From NCBI GenBank assembly GCA_948467645.1, contig CAOKFD010000107.1:1-6930 (forward strand): DNA of 6,930 nucleotides, read 5' to 3'. Below, piece by piece: positions 5,857 to 6,930 of this stretch. The stretch is from Fimadaptatus sp948467645. GTDB lineage: Bacteria > Bacillota > Clostridia > Christensenellales > Aristaeellaceae. The position numbers were made by a program, and so were the translations under genes. The notes beneath the pieces are model-generated. The model was given only the letters and a program-made list of their open reading frames with translations. It was not told the DNA's origin and did not search any database. Within the stretch, counting starts at the first letter, position 1. Every line of letters starts with the position of its first letter.

Positions 5857-6678
5857 ATGAGCGAAAACTGCACTCATGACTGTTCCAGTTGCTCGGCAAA
5901 CTGCTCCAGCCGCAAGCCGGAAAGCCTGCTGGCCGAGCCGCACAAGGGCAGTCATATCAAAAAGGTAATCGGCGTTGTCAGCGGCAAGGGCGGCGTTGGC
6001 AAGTCCATGGTCACTGCACTGATGGCGGTCGGCGCGCGCAGACTGGGTCTGTCCACGGCCATACTGGACGCCGATATAACTGGCCCGTCCATCCCCAAGG
6101 CGTTTGGCATTCGCGAAAAGGCAATGGGTTCGGACGACGGCATATTCCCGGTCGAGACCAAGACCGGCATAAAGGCAATGTCGCTTAACCTGCTGCTGGA
6201 AAATGACACCGATCCCGTGGTATGGCGCGGCCCGATAATCGCCGGTACCGTTAAGCAGTTCTGGACCGACGTTATCTGGGGCGACTGTGATATAATGTTT
6301 ATCGATATGCCTCCGGGAACCGGCGACGTGCCGCTTACCGTGTTCCAGTCGATACCGCTGGACGGCATAGTCATCGTTACCTCGCCGCAGGAGCTTGTCG
6401 GCATGATCGTGGAAAAGGCCGTTAACATGGCTACCATGATGAATATCCCCGTACTCGGTCTGGTCGAAAACATGTCCTACATCGACTGTCCCGACTGCGG
6501 CAAGCGCATCTATCCGTTTGGCGACAGCCATTTGGACGAGATCGCGGCGCGCCATGGCATAGCATCCACGGCAAGACTGCCCATCAACCCCAAGCTGGCG
6601 GCGGCCTGCGACAAGGGCGCTATCGAGCTGTACGAGGGCACCTGGCTGGACGAAATGCTGGACGGCATTACCCGCTGA
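5857..6678 (+). CDS. mrp: Mrp/NBP35-family iron-sulfur cluster carrier ATPase
   Basis: A 273-residue cytoplasmic P-loop ATPase of the Mrp/ApbC/NBP35 family, which binds a [4Fe-4S] cluster at a dimer interface and passes it to target enzymes. The deviant Walker A motif SGKGGVGKS is at 42-50, DADITGPS at 71-78, WRGP at 123-126 and the switch motif MPPGTGD at 151-157. The cluster-binding CPDC (C211, C214) lies in the ENMSYIDCPDCG segment. The N-terminus has four cysteines in 12 residues (C5, C9, C12, C16), an extension seen in NBP35 and many clostridial Mrp proteins and probably able to hold another cluster. An in-frame GTG at 5812 would add 15 residues, but it lies inside the leader hairpin, whereas ATG 5857 has GGAGG 8 bases upstream. 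It is monocistronic as far as visible. The client proteins are unknown. Confidence 0.93.
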   Translation: MSENCTHDCSSCSANCSSRKPESLLAEPHKGSHIKKVIGVVSGKGGVGKSMVTALMAVGARRLGLSTAILDADITGPSIPKAFGIREKAMGSDDGIFPVETKTGIKAMSLNLLLENDTDPVVWRGPIIAGTVKQFWTDVIWGDCDIMFIDMPPGTGDVPLTVFQSIPLDGIVIVTSPQELVGMIVEKAVNMATMMNIPVLGLVENMSYIDCPDCGKRIYPFGDSHLDEIAARHGIASTARLPINPKLAAACDKGAIELYEGTWLDEMLDGITR

Positions 6679-6686
6679 TAATCTTA

Positions 6687-6736
6687 AAACCGATTGCCGA
6701 TGCACGCTTCTTTTGCGTGTATCGGCAAATTGGTTT
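6687..6736 (+). terminator. Long imperfect stem-loop after mrp, probable terminator
   Basis: The left arm 6687-6707 (AAACC..TTGCCGAT..CACGC) pairs with the right arm 6715-6736 (GCGTG..ATCGGCAA..GGTTT). Pairing is about 20 bp with two mismatches and one bulge around a TTCTTTT loop. It begins 8 bases after the mrp stop. No T tract follows, so intrinsic termination is uncertain; transcript-end protection is an alternative. Confidence 0.5.
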
Positions 6737-6930
6737 GATAGTCTAACTAAATTCTATACTGGTTCTAGCACACATATTACCAATAATAGTACCATGATTG
6801 TAAGTAATGGCACTATAAGCCGATTTTATGCGACGGCACATTTGCATATTTAACAAAAATCAACGAATTGGCCAATTTGTAGGTTTGTCAATGATCTTGG
6901 ACAGTGAAAGAGGAAAGCCTTTCTCTGGGA
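6737..6930. other. AT-richer tail with two palindromic structures, no supported gene
   Basis: This stretch is visibly richer in A and T than the genes. ATAGTACCAT (6786-6795) and ATGGCACTAT (6807-6816... read from 6807) form a 10-bp stem with one mismatch and an 11-base loop. AATTGGCCAATT (6866-6877) is a perfect 12-bp palindrome. Short frames run off the window edge on both strands: an ATG at 6891 on +, without a good ribosome binding site, and a 26-codon frame on the minus strand ending at 6850. Neither can be assigned. Confidence 0.4.

Noticed and set aside
6730..6760. Possible promoter TTGGTT...TATACT
   Set aside because: The -35 box is poor, the spacing (19 bases) is long, and it overlaps the post-mrp hairpin with no supported gene downstream.
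6850..6930. Possible 3' end of a minus-strand gene (26 codons, stop at 6850)
   Set aside because: It is too short to recognise and no family motif is visible; sequence beyond the window would be needed.
1..6930. CRISPR array, rRNA, complete IS element or phage genes
   Set aside because: No regularly spaced direct repeats, rRNA-like sequence, transposase or phage structural motifs were seen on either strand.

Overview
The window carries six protein-coding genes, all on the + strand, with clear Shine-Dalgarno sites, two strong sigma-A-type promoters and hairpins that look like terminators. The style points to a Gram-positive anaerobe of the Clostridia (Eubacteriales): AAGGAGG and GGAGG ribosome binding sites, TTGAC/TATAAT boxes, an Mrp with an N-terminal cysteine cluster, and a clostridial-looking EutH. 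GC content is moderate to high by eye, yet isoleucine is very often written ATA. The lineage is inferred from these traits; no rRNA or other marker gene is present.

Region 1 (1-2891) is an operon for activated uronic acids, entered part-way through its first visible gene. It holds a GHMP sugar-1-kinase that resembles plant galacturonokinase more than galactokinase, a small sugar-1-phosphate nucleotidyltransferase, and a UDP-glucuronate 4-epimerase. Both junctions are ATGA overlaps. Read together, the three steps would be galacturonate to galacturonate-1-P, then to UDP-galacturonate, then to and from UDP-glucuronate. This is the salvage route known from plants. It is the most interesting proposal in the window, but it rests on motif reading and remembered family sequences.

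Region 2 (2892-3328) has no gene. A 143-bp MITE-like element with perfect 15-bp terminal inverted repeats lies between the epimerase stop codon and a rho-independent terminator. It is followed by a promoter and short leader for the next unit.

Region 3 (3329-5719) is a two-gene unit with a 5-bp gap: an M24B aminopeptidase P-like metallohydrolase, in which one metal-ligand Glu is replaced by Asp, and an EutH-type ethanolamine permease with no other eut gene in view. A 12-bp perfect stem-loop closes the unit.

Region 4 (5720-6736) is a single gene for an Mrp/NBP35 iron-sulfur carrier ATPase. It has its own promoter, an inverted repeat over the -35 box and a strong leader hairpin, and ends at a 50-base imperfect hairpin. 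The last 194 bases (6737-6930) are visibly AT-richer and contain two small palindromic structures but no supported gene.
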